Assembly: GCA_964574195.1 (NCBI GenBank)
Contig: CAZNMO010000110.1
Coordinates: 1 to 15,502, forward strand
Length of the DNA: 15,502 nt
Direction: 5' to 3'
Source: BRH-c25 sp964574195
GTDB lineage: Bacteria; Bacillota; Clostridia; Lutisporales; Lutisporaceae
Shown piece after piece: positions 1-6,165 of the stretch (position 1 is its first letter; every line of letters begins with the position of its first letter). A program made the position numbers and the translations under genes. The notes beneath the pieces are model-generated. The model was not told the origin of the DNA. It saw only the letters and a program-made list of their open reading frames with translations, and ran no database searches.

Positions 1-338
1 TGATGGCTGCTTATCCTGTCAGTTATTTCCTGGGAAAAGCCCTCCCTGTCAACTGCCAACGCCCCACCTGCAGGTAGTGCTTTAGCATCCGCGCATTCCA
101 TTATAAGAGATCCCAACCTGCGCATTTCTTCCTTCAGCAGGCCCACAGCGTTCTCCAGCTGGTTGGAACGCAGAGAATTACTGCATACCAATTCCCCCAG
201 CTTACTGGTATGATGTGCCGGAGTGGTGTTCACCGGTCTCATTTCATACAATCTGACCTTTATACCTCTTATGGCAAGCTGCCATGCGGCCTCACTGCCT
301 GCAAGTCCACCACCTATTATTATCACATGGTCTTTCAT
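1..338 (-). CDS. trmFO: TrmFO, folate/FAD-dependent tRNA (uracil-54-C5)-methyltransferase (5' part of gene)
   Basis: This flavoprotein makes 5-methyluridine at position 54 of the tRNA T-loop, using methylene-tetrahydrofolate and reduced FAD. The N-terminal 112 or so residues are visible and the rest lies beyond the left edge. Seen directly: an ATG at 338 opening MKDHVIIIGGGLAGSEAAWQ, which contains the dinucleotide-binding GGGLAGSEAA motif, then YEMRPVNTTPAHHT and LVCSNSLRSN, all hallmarks of TrmFO (formerly Gid). The start lies one base after the topA stop, and an AAAGGA ribosome site sits inside the end of topA, so the two are co-transcribed. The topA-trmFO pairing is standard in Firmicutes. 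Confidence 0.95.
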   Translation of the reverse strand, partial: MKDHVIIIGGGLAGSEAAWQLAIRGIKVRLYEMRPVNTTPAHHTSKLGELVCSNSLRSNQLENAVGLLKEEMRRLGSLIMECADAKALPAGGALAVDREGFSQEITDRISSH

Positions 339-339
339 G

Positions 340-1728
340 CTAATCATTCCTTTTGTCCTCTTCCTTTTTAGTAAACCCACAAGCTTCATTGGTACATTTA
401 TAGTCGATACCTTTTTTGGTATATTTCTTAACCATAAGGCTGCCGCATTCCGGGCATTTTTCCTTAACTGGCTCATCCCAGCTTACAAAGTCACACTCGG
501 GATATTTGTTGCAGCCATAAAACTTTCTGCCCTTTTTGGTCTTTCGTACTATAAGCTCCCCCGAGCATTTAGGACAGCCTATCCCTGTACTCTCCACTAT
601 TGCCTTTGTATTTCTGCATTGCGGAAAACCGGGGCATGCCAGGAACTTCCCGAAGCGTCCCTGTTTATACACCATATTCCTGCCGCACAGCTCACATATT
701 ACATCGCTTACTTCATCCTGTATCTCTATTTTGCCGACTTTTTCTTCTGCACTGGCAAGGGTTATCGCAAAGGGCTGGTAAAACTCTCGTATTACCTGAA
801 CCCATTCCTTTTCACCCTCTTCCACCTGATCCAGCTTGCTTTCCATGTTTGCAGTGAACTCTACATCCACTATATCAGAGAAAAACTCCAACATTATTCC
901 GGTTATCTTTTCACCCAGATCAGTAGGTACAAGGAATTTTTTTTCCCTTATGACATAGCCTCTGGCAAGTATTGTAGATATTATGGGAGCATAAGTGCTA
1001 GGCCTTCCGATACCCTTTTCCTCCAGTGTCTTTACCAGAGTTGCTTCAGTATATCTCAAGGGCGGCTCGGTAAAATGCTGTTTGTGATCCAGCTTCTTCA
1101 ATTTGAGCTGTTGGCCTTCCGAAAGATTCGGGAGCGTTATGTTCCCATCCTCTTCCTTATCGTCATTTTCCTCTATATAAATACTCATAAAGCCGGGGAA
1201 TTTCATTACACTTCCATTAGCTTTGAATAAATAGCCGTTAGCATGAATGTCTGCAGTCACGGTATCAAATACTGCCGCCTGCATCTGACTTGCAACAAAT
1301 CTTTCCCATATCAGCTTATACAGCTTATACTGGTCTTTATCGATGGAATCCTTTATCTTCTCAGGTTCTCTATAAATTGATGAAGGCCTTATTGCTTCAT
1401 GGGCATCCTGGACCTTCTTGCCGGGCTTTCCCTGTTTGACTTCTCCGCCCAGGTAGTTCTTCCCGTACTTCTCGGTTATGTACTCGGCAGCATCCTTCTT
1501 AGCGTCATCCGATACCCTTGTGGAGTCAGTCCTTATGTATGTCACAAGACCCAAGGTGCCTTCACCTTTTATATCCACACCCTCATAAAGCTGCTGCGCC
1601 ACCATCATTGTCTTCTTGGTCGTAAAACCAAGCTTCTTATAGGCTTCCTGTTGAAGTGTGCTTGTAATGAAAGGATTGGGAGCATTTCTCCTCTTTTCAC
1701 CCTTCTTTATCTTCCTTACTTTGCCCCT
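340..1728 (-). CDS. topA: DNA topoisomerase I, C-terminal part (frameshifted from the N-terminal part)
   Basis: This is the larger piece of type IA topoisomerase, which relaxes negative supercoils by single-strand passage. The frame is open from just after a stop at 1729-1731; the first ATG is at 1608. Before that ATG the frame already reads VRKIKKGEKRRNAPNPFITS, typical mid-TopA sequence, so the ATG is not a real start. The catalytic tyrosine is in GLVTYIRTDS. The tail holds three four-cysteine zinc ribbons: CELCG with CPGFPQC, CPKCSG with CNKYPEC, and CPECG with CTNEAC. Joined to the upstream piece the protein would be about 699 residues, normal for the family. The break is one missing base in an A run, either an assembly error or a real mutation. 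Confidence 0.93.
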   Translation of the reverse strand, partial: RGKVRKIKKGEKRRNAPNPFITSTLQQEAYKKLGFTTKKTMMVAQQLYEGVDIKGEGTLGLVTYIRTDSTRVSDDAKKDAAEYITEKYGKNYLGGEVKQGKPGKKVQDAHEAIRPSSIYREPEKIKDSIDKDQYKLYKLIWERFVASQMQAAVFDTVTADIHANGYLFKANGSVMKFPGFMSIYIEENDDKEEDGNITLPNLSEGQQLKLKKLDHKQHFTEPPLRYTEATLVKTLEEKGIGRPSTYAPIISTILARGYVIREKKFLVPTDLGEKITGIMLEFFSDIVDVEFTANMESKLDQVEEGEKEWVQVIREFYQPFAITLASAEEKVGKIEIQDEVSDVICELCGRNMVYKQGRFGKFLACPGFPQCRNTKAIVESTGIGCPKCSGELIVRKTKKGRKFYGCNKYPECDFVSWDEPVKEKCPECGSLMVKKYTKKGIDYKCTNEACGFTKKEEDKRND

Positions 1729-2438
1729 TTAAGCTCCTCTAATATCCTGTTCATCTGTTCCTCATTGGGGATCTCCAGTTTTTGATTCTCGGTGCCGTAG
1801 AACTTGGCATCGAAATTCTTTTTTGAATCAGGATCGTTGAGCTTGGCTATTAAAGACCAATATTCCTTGGGAATAAAAGCTCTTATTTCATTCTCCCTGT
1901 CACATATCAGCCTTACGGCCACAGACTGGACTCTTCCGGCGCTGAGACCCTTTTTGACTTTCTTCCAAAGCAGCGGACTGATTTTATAGCCCACCAGCCT
2001 GTCAAGCACCCTTCTTGCTTGTTGTGCGTCAATAACATTGAAATTCAGCTTCCTGGGATTTTTCATAGCATTTGTGACTGCAGTCTTGGTTATTTCGTTG
2101 AACTCGATTCGGGTCACATTCTTCAAATCAAGATTCAAAATATTCGCCAGGTGCCAGGAAATTGCCTCGCCCTCTCTGTCAGGGTCGGTAGCCAGGTATA
2201 TCCTGTCACAGTTTTTTGCCTCCTTGCGGAGCTTTTCAGTGATCTCACCCTTACCCCTTATGGTAATGTATTTTGGTTGAAAATCCTTTTCTATATCAAT
2301 ACCAAGCTGACTTTTGGGCAGGTCTCTTATGTGCCCCATTGATGCCTCGACCTTATAGCTAGAGCTTAGAAACTTTTTTATGGTTTTTACTTTAGCAGGT
2401 GATTCAACAATTACCAAAGATGTTTTCAAACAATTCAC
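1716..2438 (-). CDS. topA: DNA topoisomerase I, N-terminal Toprim part (ends early at a frameshift)
   Basis: This is the Toprim half of topoisomerase I. Seen: SLVIVESPAKVKTIKKFL with the catalytic glutamate near residue 12, GHIRDLPKSQLG, and the Toprim acidic motif LATDPDREGEAISWHLA near residues 83-97, followed by RRVLDRLVGYKISPLLWKKV and SAGRVQSVAVRLICDRE. It stops at ELKGAK-stop, while the correct continuation VRKIKKGEKRR lies one frame back. The start is uncertain: the GTG at 2438 overlaps the best ribosome site (GGGGTGA), which is better spaced for a TTG at 2429, giving MKTSLVIVESPAK. It lies downstream of dprA with a 47-bp gap. Confidence 0.93.
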   Translation of the reverse strand: MNCLKTSLVIVESPAKVKTIKKFLSSSYKVEASMGHIRDLPKSQLGIDIEKDFQPKYITIRGKGEITEKLRKEAKNCDRIYLATDPDREGEAISWHLANILNLDLKNVTRIEFNEITKTAVTNAMKNPRKLNFNVIDAQQARRVLDRLVGYKISPLLWKKVKKGLSAGRVQSVAVRLICDRENEIRAFIPKEYWSLIAKLNDPDSKKNFDAKFYGTENQKLEIPNEEQMNRILEELKGAK

Positions 2439-2485
2439 CCCATTTTAAAAATTCAAGACATATTATAACAGACTTTTGAAAAAAA

Positions 2486-3580
2486 TCAAATTAAATGGTA
2501 GTTTTCTCCAACCTGCTGAATCATTCCCTTTATTTCCAGCTTTGTAAGCGCAGCCATGACTTTCCCCGGCGGCAGCCCTGTATCGCAGGCTATTTCGTCC
2601 CTGCCTGCCTCCTTTTCCTGAAGCAGGCCCAATATCATGCCTTCTTCAATACATATGTCCACTACTGAAGCATTATCACCTTCAAAGCTTCTTTTTTCAA
2701 CTACCTCAATATTCAAATCCAGCTCCTCCAGTATATCCTCTATGGAGCTGACGAGCTTTGCGCCATTTTTTATCAGAGTGTTGGTCCCCTTGCTATTGGG
2801 TGAGCTGATGTTCCCAGGTACTGCAAATACTTCCCGTCCCTGCTCCAGTGCAAAATCAGCAGTTATAAGAGAACCACTCTTTTCCCCTGCTTCCACTACT
2901 ATGACTCCCAGTGACAAGCCGCTAATTATCCTATTTCTTGCAGGAAACTGACCAGGAAATGCAGGCGTATCATAAGTATACTCTGAAAGCATCGCTCCGC
3001 TTCTTATGATCTGACGGCTAAGTCCATAATTGGATGCAGGATAAACCTGCTTCAAGCCACAACCGCAGACAGCTATGGTCCTGCCGCCTGCCTGCAATGC
3101 ACCTCTATGGGCAGCCGAGTCTATACCCAATGCCATACCACTGACTACTGTTATCCCCAGTTCTGCAAGCCTGAATGCTATCCGCTGCGCTGCCTTCAGG
3201 CCATAGTCGGATGCCTTCCGTGAGCCTACGATCCCTATGGCTTTTGCATCCTCTCGCATAAGGTTACCTTGGGTATAAATCACAGGAGGCGAGTCAAAAA
3301 TATATTTCAAATTCTCTGGATATTCATTGTCATGTATAGTATAAACATTTATACCACTTTCTTTCATGGATTTCAAATATTCATCAGTATTTTCAATATT
3401 TCCGGACTGAGAAATCAACATTGCTGTTTTTTCGCCGACCACACCGGAGGATATCAATTGGTTGTAAGAGCAGTTGTACACATTTTCTGCTGAACCGAAA
3501 TAACTGACAAGCTCCGTGCAGGTCTTGCTCCCTATGCCTGATAGTGACGAAAGCCATACCAAATACCTCTTGTCTCTCAT
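2486..3580 (-). CDS. dprA: DNA processing protein DprA (Smf family)
   Basis: DprA binds incoming single-stranded DNA during natural transformation and loads RecA; it is cytoplasmic. The 364-residue product has family length. An N-terminal helical segment (1-60) is followed by the Rossmann-like DprA core: GIVGSRKASDYG (117-127), SGMALGIDSAAHRGAL (147-162), FPARNRIISGLS (212-223) and EAGEKSGSLITADFALEQGR (230-249). A winged-helix-like C-terminal domain covers about 310-364. The ATG at 3580 was chosen because AAAGGAG precedes it at good spacing; an in-frame codon at 3661 would add 27 non-conserved residues and runs into the operator-like repeats. A 6-bp hairpin (3617-3632) lies in the leader. 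The gene heads a group with topA and trmFO, with comM upstream. Confidence 0.95.
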   Translation of the reverse strand: MRDKRYLVWLSSLSGIGSKTCTELVSYFGSAENVYNCSYNQLISSGVVGEKTAMLISQSGNIENTDEYLKSMKESGINVYTIHDNEYPENLKYIFDSPPVIYTQGNLMREDAKAIGIVGSRKASDYGLKAAQRIAFRLAELGITVVSGMALGIDSAAHRGALQAGGRTIAVCGCGLKQVYPASNYGLSRQIIRSGAMLSEYTYDTPAFPGQFPARNRIISGLSLGVIVVEAGEKSGSLITADFALEQGREVFAVPGNISSPNSKGTNTLIKNGAKLVSSIEDILEELDLNIEVVEKRSFEGDNASVVDICIEEGMILGLLQEKEAGRDEIACDTGLPPGKVMAALTKLEIKGMIQQVGENYHLI

Positions 3581-3643
3581 AAGCTCTCCTTTACCTATAC
3601 AATAATACCTCAAAATACCTGCAAAAGCAGGTTTTGGATACAA

Positions 3644-3706
3644 ATTTGTTACATTCTTCATCTATTTGTTACATTGTTATAACAACTTTGTAACAAATAT
3701 TTGTTA
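3644..3706. promoter_or_regulatory. Cluster of TTTGTTA direct and inverted boxes upstream of dprA
   Basis: Two identical 12-mers ATTTGTTACATT start at 3644 and 3664, exactly 20 bp apart. A 12-bp perfect palindrome TTGTTATAACAA lies at 3674-3685, and an inverted copy TGTAACAAAT at 3689-3698. The last is part of a 16-bp perfect palindrome TAACAAATATTTGTTA (3691-3706). The centre also contains an extended -10-like TGT-TATAAC on the minus strand (3684-3676), which could serve dprA. The two-turn spacing and repeated half-sites suggest an operator for a dimeric regulator. The regulator is unknown. Confidence 0.5.
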
Positions 3707-3715
3707 TACTATAAT
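3688..3715 (+). promoter_or_regulatory. Candidate plus-strand sigma-A promoter
   Basis: TTGTAA (3688-3693) and a perfect TATAAT (3710-3715) are separated by 16 bp. Transcription would start near 3722 and run away from dprA. No plus-strand coding gene follows, but an intrinsic terminator does, at 3761-3795. The upstream half overlaps the 16-bp palindrome, so a protein bound there would block this promoter. Confidence 0.4.
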
Positions 3716-3721
3716 CAGCAA

Positions 3722-3795
3722 GGATAACACAAGTAATTAATTCTTCCCCCTCCTATTTATAGCCGGTAGATTGTTTCTACCGGTTTTGACTTTTT
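3722..3795 (+). ncRNA. Candidate small RNA of about 74 nt between dprA and the DUF1232 gene
   Basis: Inferred only from a promoter-like pair upstream and a rho-independent terminator downstream on the plus strand, with no usable reading frame between. The segment carries an unpaired-looking TTCCCCCTCCT run (3743-3753), complementary to a GGAGG ribosome site. That is a feature of some Gram-positive trans-acting sRNAs with C-rich seed loops. The neighbouring genes are on the minus strand, so a plus-strand terminator here needs some other transcript to explain it. No known RNA family was recognised. Confidence 0.3.
3761..3795 (+). terminator. Rho-independent terminator, plus strand
   Basis: The stem CCGGTAGA / TCTACCGG (3763-3770 with 3776-3783) has a five-base loop and can be extended by a G-U and an A-T pair. 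It is followed by TTTTGACTTTTT on the plus strand. On the minus strand the stem is followed by CTATAAATAGG, not a T run, so it is not a good terminator for the upstream DUF1232 gene. Confidence 0.65.
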
Positions 3796-3821
3796 GTCGA
3801 CCATGGAATTTTACTTCATTA

Positions 3822-4259
3822 TTAATAAGGCTTTTTCCTGGTTAACTTTTTTATGCCGTACTTGGTCAGGTAACCTACTGTTTTGCCTGTGTTTGCAATC
3901 ACCTTCACTGTACCTCTGCCAATTTCGCGCAAGGTTTCTGAAGCCAGCCTGATATCCTTTTTTACCTCATCCTTTGTAATGCCTGCCTCTTCCAGGTACT
4001 GCCGTGTCACTTCAGGATCAGCCTTATCCAGTACTTTATCCATGCAGCGCAGCATTACCAACAGATTGTCCAATTGTCCCGCCACAGGTATTATCCCTGG
4101 TATCAGGTCTATGGGCGACAAGCTGTAGGCTATACCCACGGAAAGAGTCAGCTTATGCCGCCTGCTTATACTACTGCTTTTATAAAGCTTGAAAAGCAGC
4201 TTGCTGTAAGCCGGTAGCTTCTCTATGACAGAAAATATGTCCTTCTTTCCAGTATCCAT
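3822..4259 (-). CDS. DUF1232 (YkvA-like) membrane-associated protein
   Basis: A 145-residue protein with the DUF1232 signature: a hydrophobic stretch AYSLSPIDLIPGIIPVAGQL (about residues 44-63) followed by DNLLVMLRCM. In this family the segment forms a short membrane hairpin; the biochemical role is not established. A charged helical region and a basic tail (KKLTRKKPY) follow. The ATG at 4259 is preceded by AGAAGGAG at good spacing. It sits 20 bp downstream of the comM remnant, in the same direction, and 241 bp upstream of dprA. Its placement between two competence genes is suggestive but not proof of a competence role. Confidence 0.88.
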   Translation of the reverse strand: MDTGKKDIFSVIEKLPAYSKLLFKLYKSSSISRRHKLTLSVGIAYSLSPIDLIPGIIPVAGQLDNLLVMLRCMDKVLDKADPEVTRQYLEEAGITKDEVKKDIRLASETLREIGRGTVKVIANTGKTVGYLTKYGIKKLTRKKPY

Positions 4260-4279
4260 TCTTATTGCTCCTTCTACTC

Positions 4280-4786
4280 CTACAGTGTATACTTCCTATC
4301 GAGGCTTCTGTGCTGTATAGCCTCTGCTATGTGATCCAGTCTTATACTTTCACTGTTTTCCAAGTCTGCTATTGTCCTTGCTACCTTCAATATCCTTGTA
4401 TATGCTCTAGCACTCAGGTTGTATCTGTCAAAGGCATTCCTCAGTAGCTCCTTCTCCTTTTTTCCGATACTGCAGTACGCTGCCATTTGTTTCGGCTTCA
4501 GCTGAGAATTGAAGAAAAACCCTTCCTTTTCGTATCTTTCCAGTTGCAGCTTCCTTGCCCGGTTTATTCTTTTCTTTATACTGGATGAACACTCACTTTT
4601 TGTGTTTCCTGACATTTCATCAAACTTTACTGAGGGCACCTCGATATGGAGGTCTATCCTATCCATCAGAGGTCCCGATATCTTACTCAAATAGTTTTTT
4701 ATCTGTATGGGATTGCAGGTACAGCGTCCTGATTCATCTCCATAATAGCCGCACGGGCATGGGTGCGTTAGCAAAATGCAGAACAA
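4280..4786 (-). pseudogene. comM: ComM / YifB Mg-chelatase-like AAA+ ATPase, C-terminal remnant cut by an inserted element
   Basis: ComM is a hexameric helicase that extends branch migration during natural transformation. Only about 160 C-terminal residues of a roughly 500-residue protein remain. They include PCPCGYYGDESGRCTC, SGPLMDRIDLHIEVPSV, and the Mg-chelatase C-terminal domain with LSARAYTRILKVARTIADLE. The Walker A and B motifs and the N-terminal domain are missing. Family members read N-P-C-P-C-G here, but this frame reads T-H-P-C-P-C-G and upstream bases lose all similarity, so host sequence ends at about 4764. The open frame runs to 4786 through foreign bases. The missing part should lie beyond the far end of the inserted element, outside this window. 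Confidence 0.9.
4750..4767. other. Candidate left attachment site (attL) of the inserted element
   Basis: comM homology breaks here. The break lies in an imperfect inverted repeat: CGCAC (4750-4754) and GTGCG (4763-4767) flank eight bases containing GGGCATG. Short dyad symmetry around a central core is usual at phage and serine-recombinase att sites. The exact core cannot be fixed without attR at the other end. Confidence 0.45.
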
Positions 4787-5229
4787 TTAATATAGAATTA
4801 ACTTTGACGGATGAAACCGATATTGAAAATCTACCGAAAGATACAATTTTAGAGAGGATCATATATATAATGAAGAAACTCCGATTGAATAGTAATGATT
4901 TTGCATCAAAATGTGGGATTTCATCCGGTGCTATCCAACAGTGGAAAAGTAATAAACGTATACCTCATTATTCCACTATTAAGAAGATATCAAATGCTAC
5001 CGGTTACTCCATGGAATTCATTATGAGCGCTGATAATCTTCCTGAAAATACACTTGCTCAGGTCATCTACAAGTATCGAATCCTAGCTGGACTCACACAA
5101 CATGATCTTGCTGAGTTAAGCGGAGTTGCACCACCAACTATACAAGACTATGAATCTGGGAGGATTGCTGGTAATAATAAAGAAACAATATCAAGAATCC
5201 TTAGTGTCCTCAACTACCAGAATAAATAG
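4759..5229 (+). CDS. Tandem helix-turn-helix (XRE/HTH_3-type) regulator, probable element repressor
   Basis: A 156-residue product with two HTH_3-type domains in one chain. Domain 1 covers about 32-88 (NDFASKCGISSGAIQQWKSN). Domain 2 covers about 99-152 (LTQHDLAELSGVAPPTIQDYESG). No cleavage or oligomerisation domain is obvious. The start is uncertain. The ATG at 4759 lies inside the att-like repeat and has no ribosome site. A TTG at 4804 would keep domain 1 whole. The ATG at 4870 has AGAGAGG about 12 bp upstream but removes the first helix. Being at the element edge and on the opposite strand to the late genes fits an immunity repressor; this is inference. It converges on the LexA-boxed operon. 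Confidence 0.8.
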   Translation: MGALAKCRTINIELTLTDETDIENLPKDTILERIIYIMKKLRLNSNDFASKCGISSGAIQQWKSNKRIPHYSTIKKISNATGYSMEFIMSADNLPENTLAQVIYKYRILAGLTQHDLAELSGVAPPTIQDYESGRIAGNNKETISRILSVLNYQNK

Positions 5230-5311
5230 AAAGTTAATGGATGTAGTTAAAGTGTAACTCGAAAGCTACCCTTTTGAGCTCTTATACTATTACTTCTGCT
5301 CTATTTCGATA

Positions 5312-5551
5312 CTACAAATAAGCTGCAGATAGAATCCTGTCCGTTTTGAAATATCGTACTTGTTTTCTTAAATAGCAATAAGCTTTTATTCTGTCGTCTT
5401 GTATTTCCAGAACCTTAATGTTCCTTTCACTTATTCCGGTACCCCCTGAGTATATGATTGTGATTATCGAATTACGCTCCAGAGATGCTCTCAAGATATG
5501 CTCTATCACATTATCACCTTCATATAGATTTAAGATAGATATTATATTCAT
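5312..5551 (-). CDS. Short WYL-like domain protein, second gene of an SOS-boxed operon
   Basis: Up to 79 residues. The middle and end (ITIIYSGG, ERNIKVLEIQDDRIKAYCYL, VRYFKTDRILSAAYL) resemble a minimal WYL domain: a strand with IxY, a basic turn, AYCYLR and the final FKxDRI. WYL domains bind small ligands or nucleic acid and are often tied to DNA damage or phage defence. Here there is no DNA-binding domain attached. The ATG at 5551 has a weak ribosome site; the GTG at 5509 (codon 15) follows GAAGGTGAT at good spacing and may be the true start, giving about 65 residues. It lies 17 bp after the 89-aa gene, so the two are probably one operon. Confidence 0.6.
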   Translation of the reverse strand: MNIISILNLYEGDNVIEHILRASLERNSIITIIYSGGTGISERNIKVLEIQDDRIKAYCYLRKQVRYFKTDRILSAAYL

Positions 5552-5568
5552 GATTATTAATCACTTAC

Positions 5569-5838
5569 CTAATTTATGTACATATACCATCGACAGCTGT
5601 CACTATTAAATGTTAACTTGAAAGGTATTGCCTGTCCGTCCCTTGCAGCCTCACACCAAAAGGAGTATGTGGTACTTCTCAATCCATTCATCGAGTGCTC
5701 AGAAGCTTGCTTATCTCGCTTCAGTATCCTCGTTATCTTTACTTTATGCAATCCTTCTTTGTCCTCATACTCTGCCCTGAAAGGCTCTATGCCCTTGTCT
5801 GACATCACTGTCATAACGAATACTGGTATTTTTTCCAC
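5569..5838 (-). CDS. Small protein of unknown function behind a LexA box
   Basis: An 89-residue, beta-rich soluble protein starting at a GTG (5838) with GGGAGTGAT upstream. No named domain was recognised. The pattern PVFVMTVMSDKGIEPFRAEY, then VKITRILKRDK, then FKLTFNSDSCRWYMYIN is similar in layout, from memory, to unnamed small clostridial proteins with a C-terminal SCRW-aromatic ending; this needs a search. A promoter with an overlapping SOS box lies 24-63 bp upstream, so DNA-damage induction is likely. Together with the WYL-like gene it faces the tandem-HTH regulator. An antirepressor or damage-response role is possible but unproven. Confidence 0.6.
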   Translation of the reverse strand: MEKIPVFVMTVMSDKGIEPFRAEYEDKEGLHKVKITRILKRDKQASEHSMNGLRSTTYSFWCEAARDGQAIPFKLTFNSDSCRWYMYIN

Positions 5839-5861
5839 TTTGAATCACTCCCTGTAGAAAT

Positions 5862-5890
5862 AATATACCAAAAGCGGGAGATATATGCAA
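5862..5890 (-). promoter_or_regulatory. Promoter of the SOS-boxed operon
   Basis: On the minus strand TTGCAT (5890-5885) and TATATT (5867-5862) are 17 bp apart, with the 89-aa gene starting about 24 bp after the -10. The -35 overlaps the LexA box by three bases, so bound LexA would exclude RNA polymerase. Confidence 0.6.
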
Positions 5891-5901
5891 ACATATGTTC
5901 G
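5888..5901 (-). promoter_or_regulatory. LexA (DinR) SOS box
   Basis: The minus strand reads CGAACATATGTTTG. This matches the Gram-positive SOS consensus CGAAC-RNRY-GTTYC at 13 of 14 positions. It overlaps the -35 of the promoter driving the 89-aa and WYL-like genes, the classic place for LexA repression. No second copy was noticed in the window. Confidence 0.8.
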
Positions 5902-5902
5902 T

Positions 5903-5934
5903 ATCAAAATAAAATAGTGGGTTTTCACCCACTA
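5903..5934 (-). terminator. Rho-independent terminator after the DUF3006 gene
   Basis: On the minus strand the 8-bp perfect stem TAGTGGGT / ACCCACTA closes a GAAA loop and is followed by TTTTATTTT. It begins directly after the DUF3006 stop codon and lies just upstream of the SOS-boxed promoter, insulating the two transcription units. Confidence 0.85.
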
Positions 5935-6147
5935 CTATTTCCATAAGTCTTCAGCAAGCTTCTTTATCTTGCCTTCTCTTTCCCTTGTAGTAACATCATC
6001 TATAGTTACTTTTGAACCTTCTATTATGATAGTATCGCCTTCTTTAGCCCCTTTTGGAATCATCACCTTATCAATATTTACCATGGCTCTTTCTTCAGTT
6101 TCACATATAGCGAAAGTGCCTTCAAATCTATCAATTATGTAACGCAT
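5935..6147 (-). CDS. DUF3006 family small protein
   Basis: A 70-residue protein starting at an ATG (6147) with AAAGGAG eight bases upstream. RYIIDRFEGTFAICETEERAMVNI followed by VMIPKGAKEGDTIII is the typical DUF3006 layout: a small beta domain with DRFEG near the N-terminus and a PxGAKEGD turn. The molecular function is unknown. DUF3006 genes are commonly found next to ComEC-like metallo-beta-lactamase proteins, and here the gene starts 18 bp after such a gene. The pair probably works together and is closed by a strong terminator. Confidence 0.85.
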   Translation of the reverse strand: MRYIIDRFEGTFAICETEERAMVNIDKVMIPKGAKEGDTIIIEGSKVTIDDVTTREREGKIKKLAEDLWK

Positions 6148-6165
6148 TTTTAACACTCCTTTATT

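Noticed and set aside
223..1230. Long 335-codon plus-strand frame opposite topA and trmFO
   Set aside because: It is antisense to strongly recognisable TopA and TrmFO, has no ribosome site, and its translation is rich in Phe/Tyr/Leu/Ser as expected for a shadow frame.
1716..1731. Classic programmed -1 frameshift heptamer in topA
   Set aside because: The sequence before the shift is G-GCA-AAG, which does not fit X-XXY-YYZ, and no obvious downstream stem was seen. A missing base is the simpler reading.
3581..3661. N-terminal extension of DprA by 27 residues
   Set aside because: The residues are not DprA-like, and the segment contains repeats of the operator-like cluster. The ATG at 3580 has a clear AAAGGAG site.
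3644..3706. CRISPR-like repeat array
   Set aside because: Only two identical 12-mers with an 8-bp spacer plus inverted copies. Far too short and palindromic for CRISPR; a protein operator fits better.
5230..5311. Possible terminator between the tandem-HTH gene and the WYL-like gene
   Set aside because: Only a 5-bp stem (AGTTA/TAACT) was found, without a T run, so no terminator is called.
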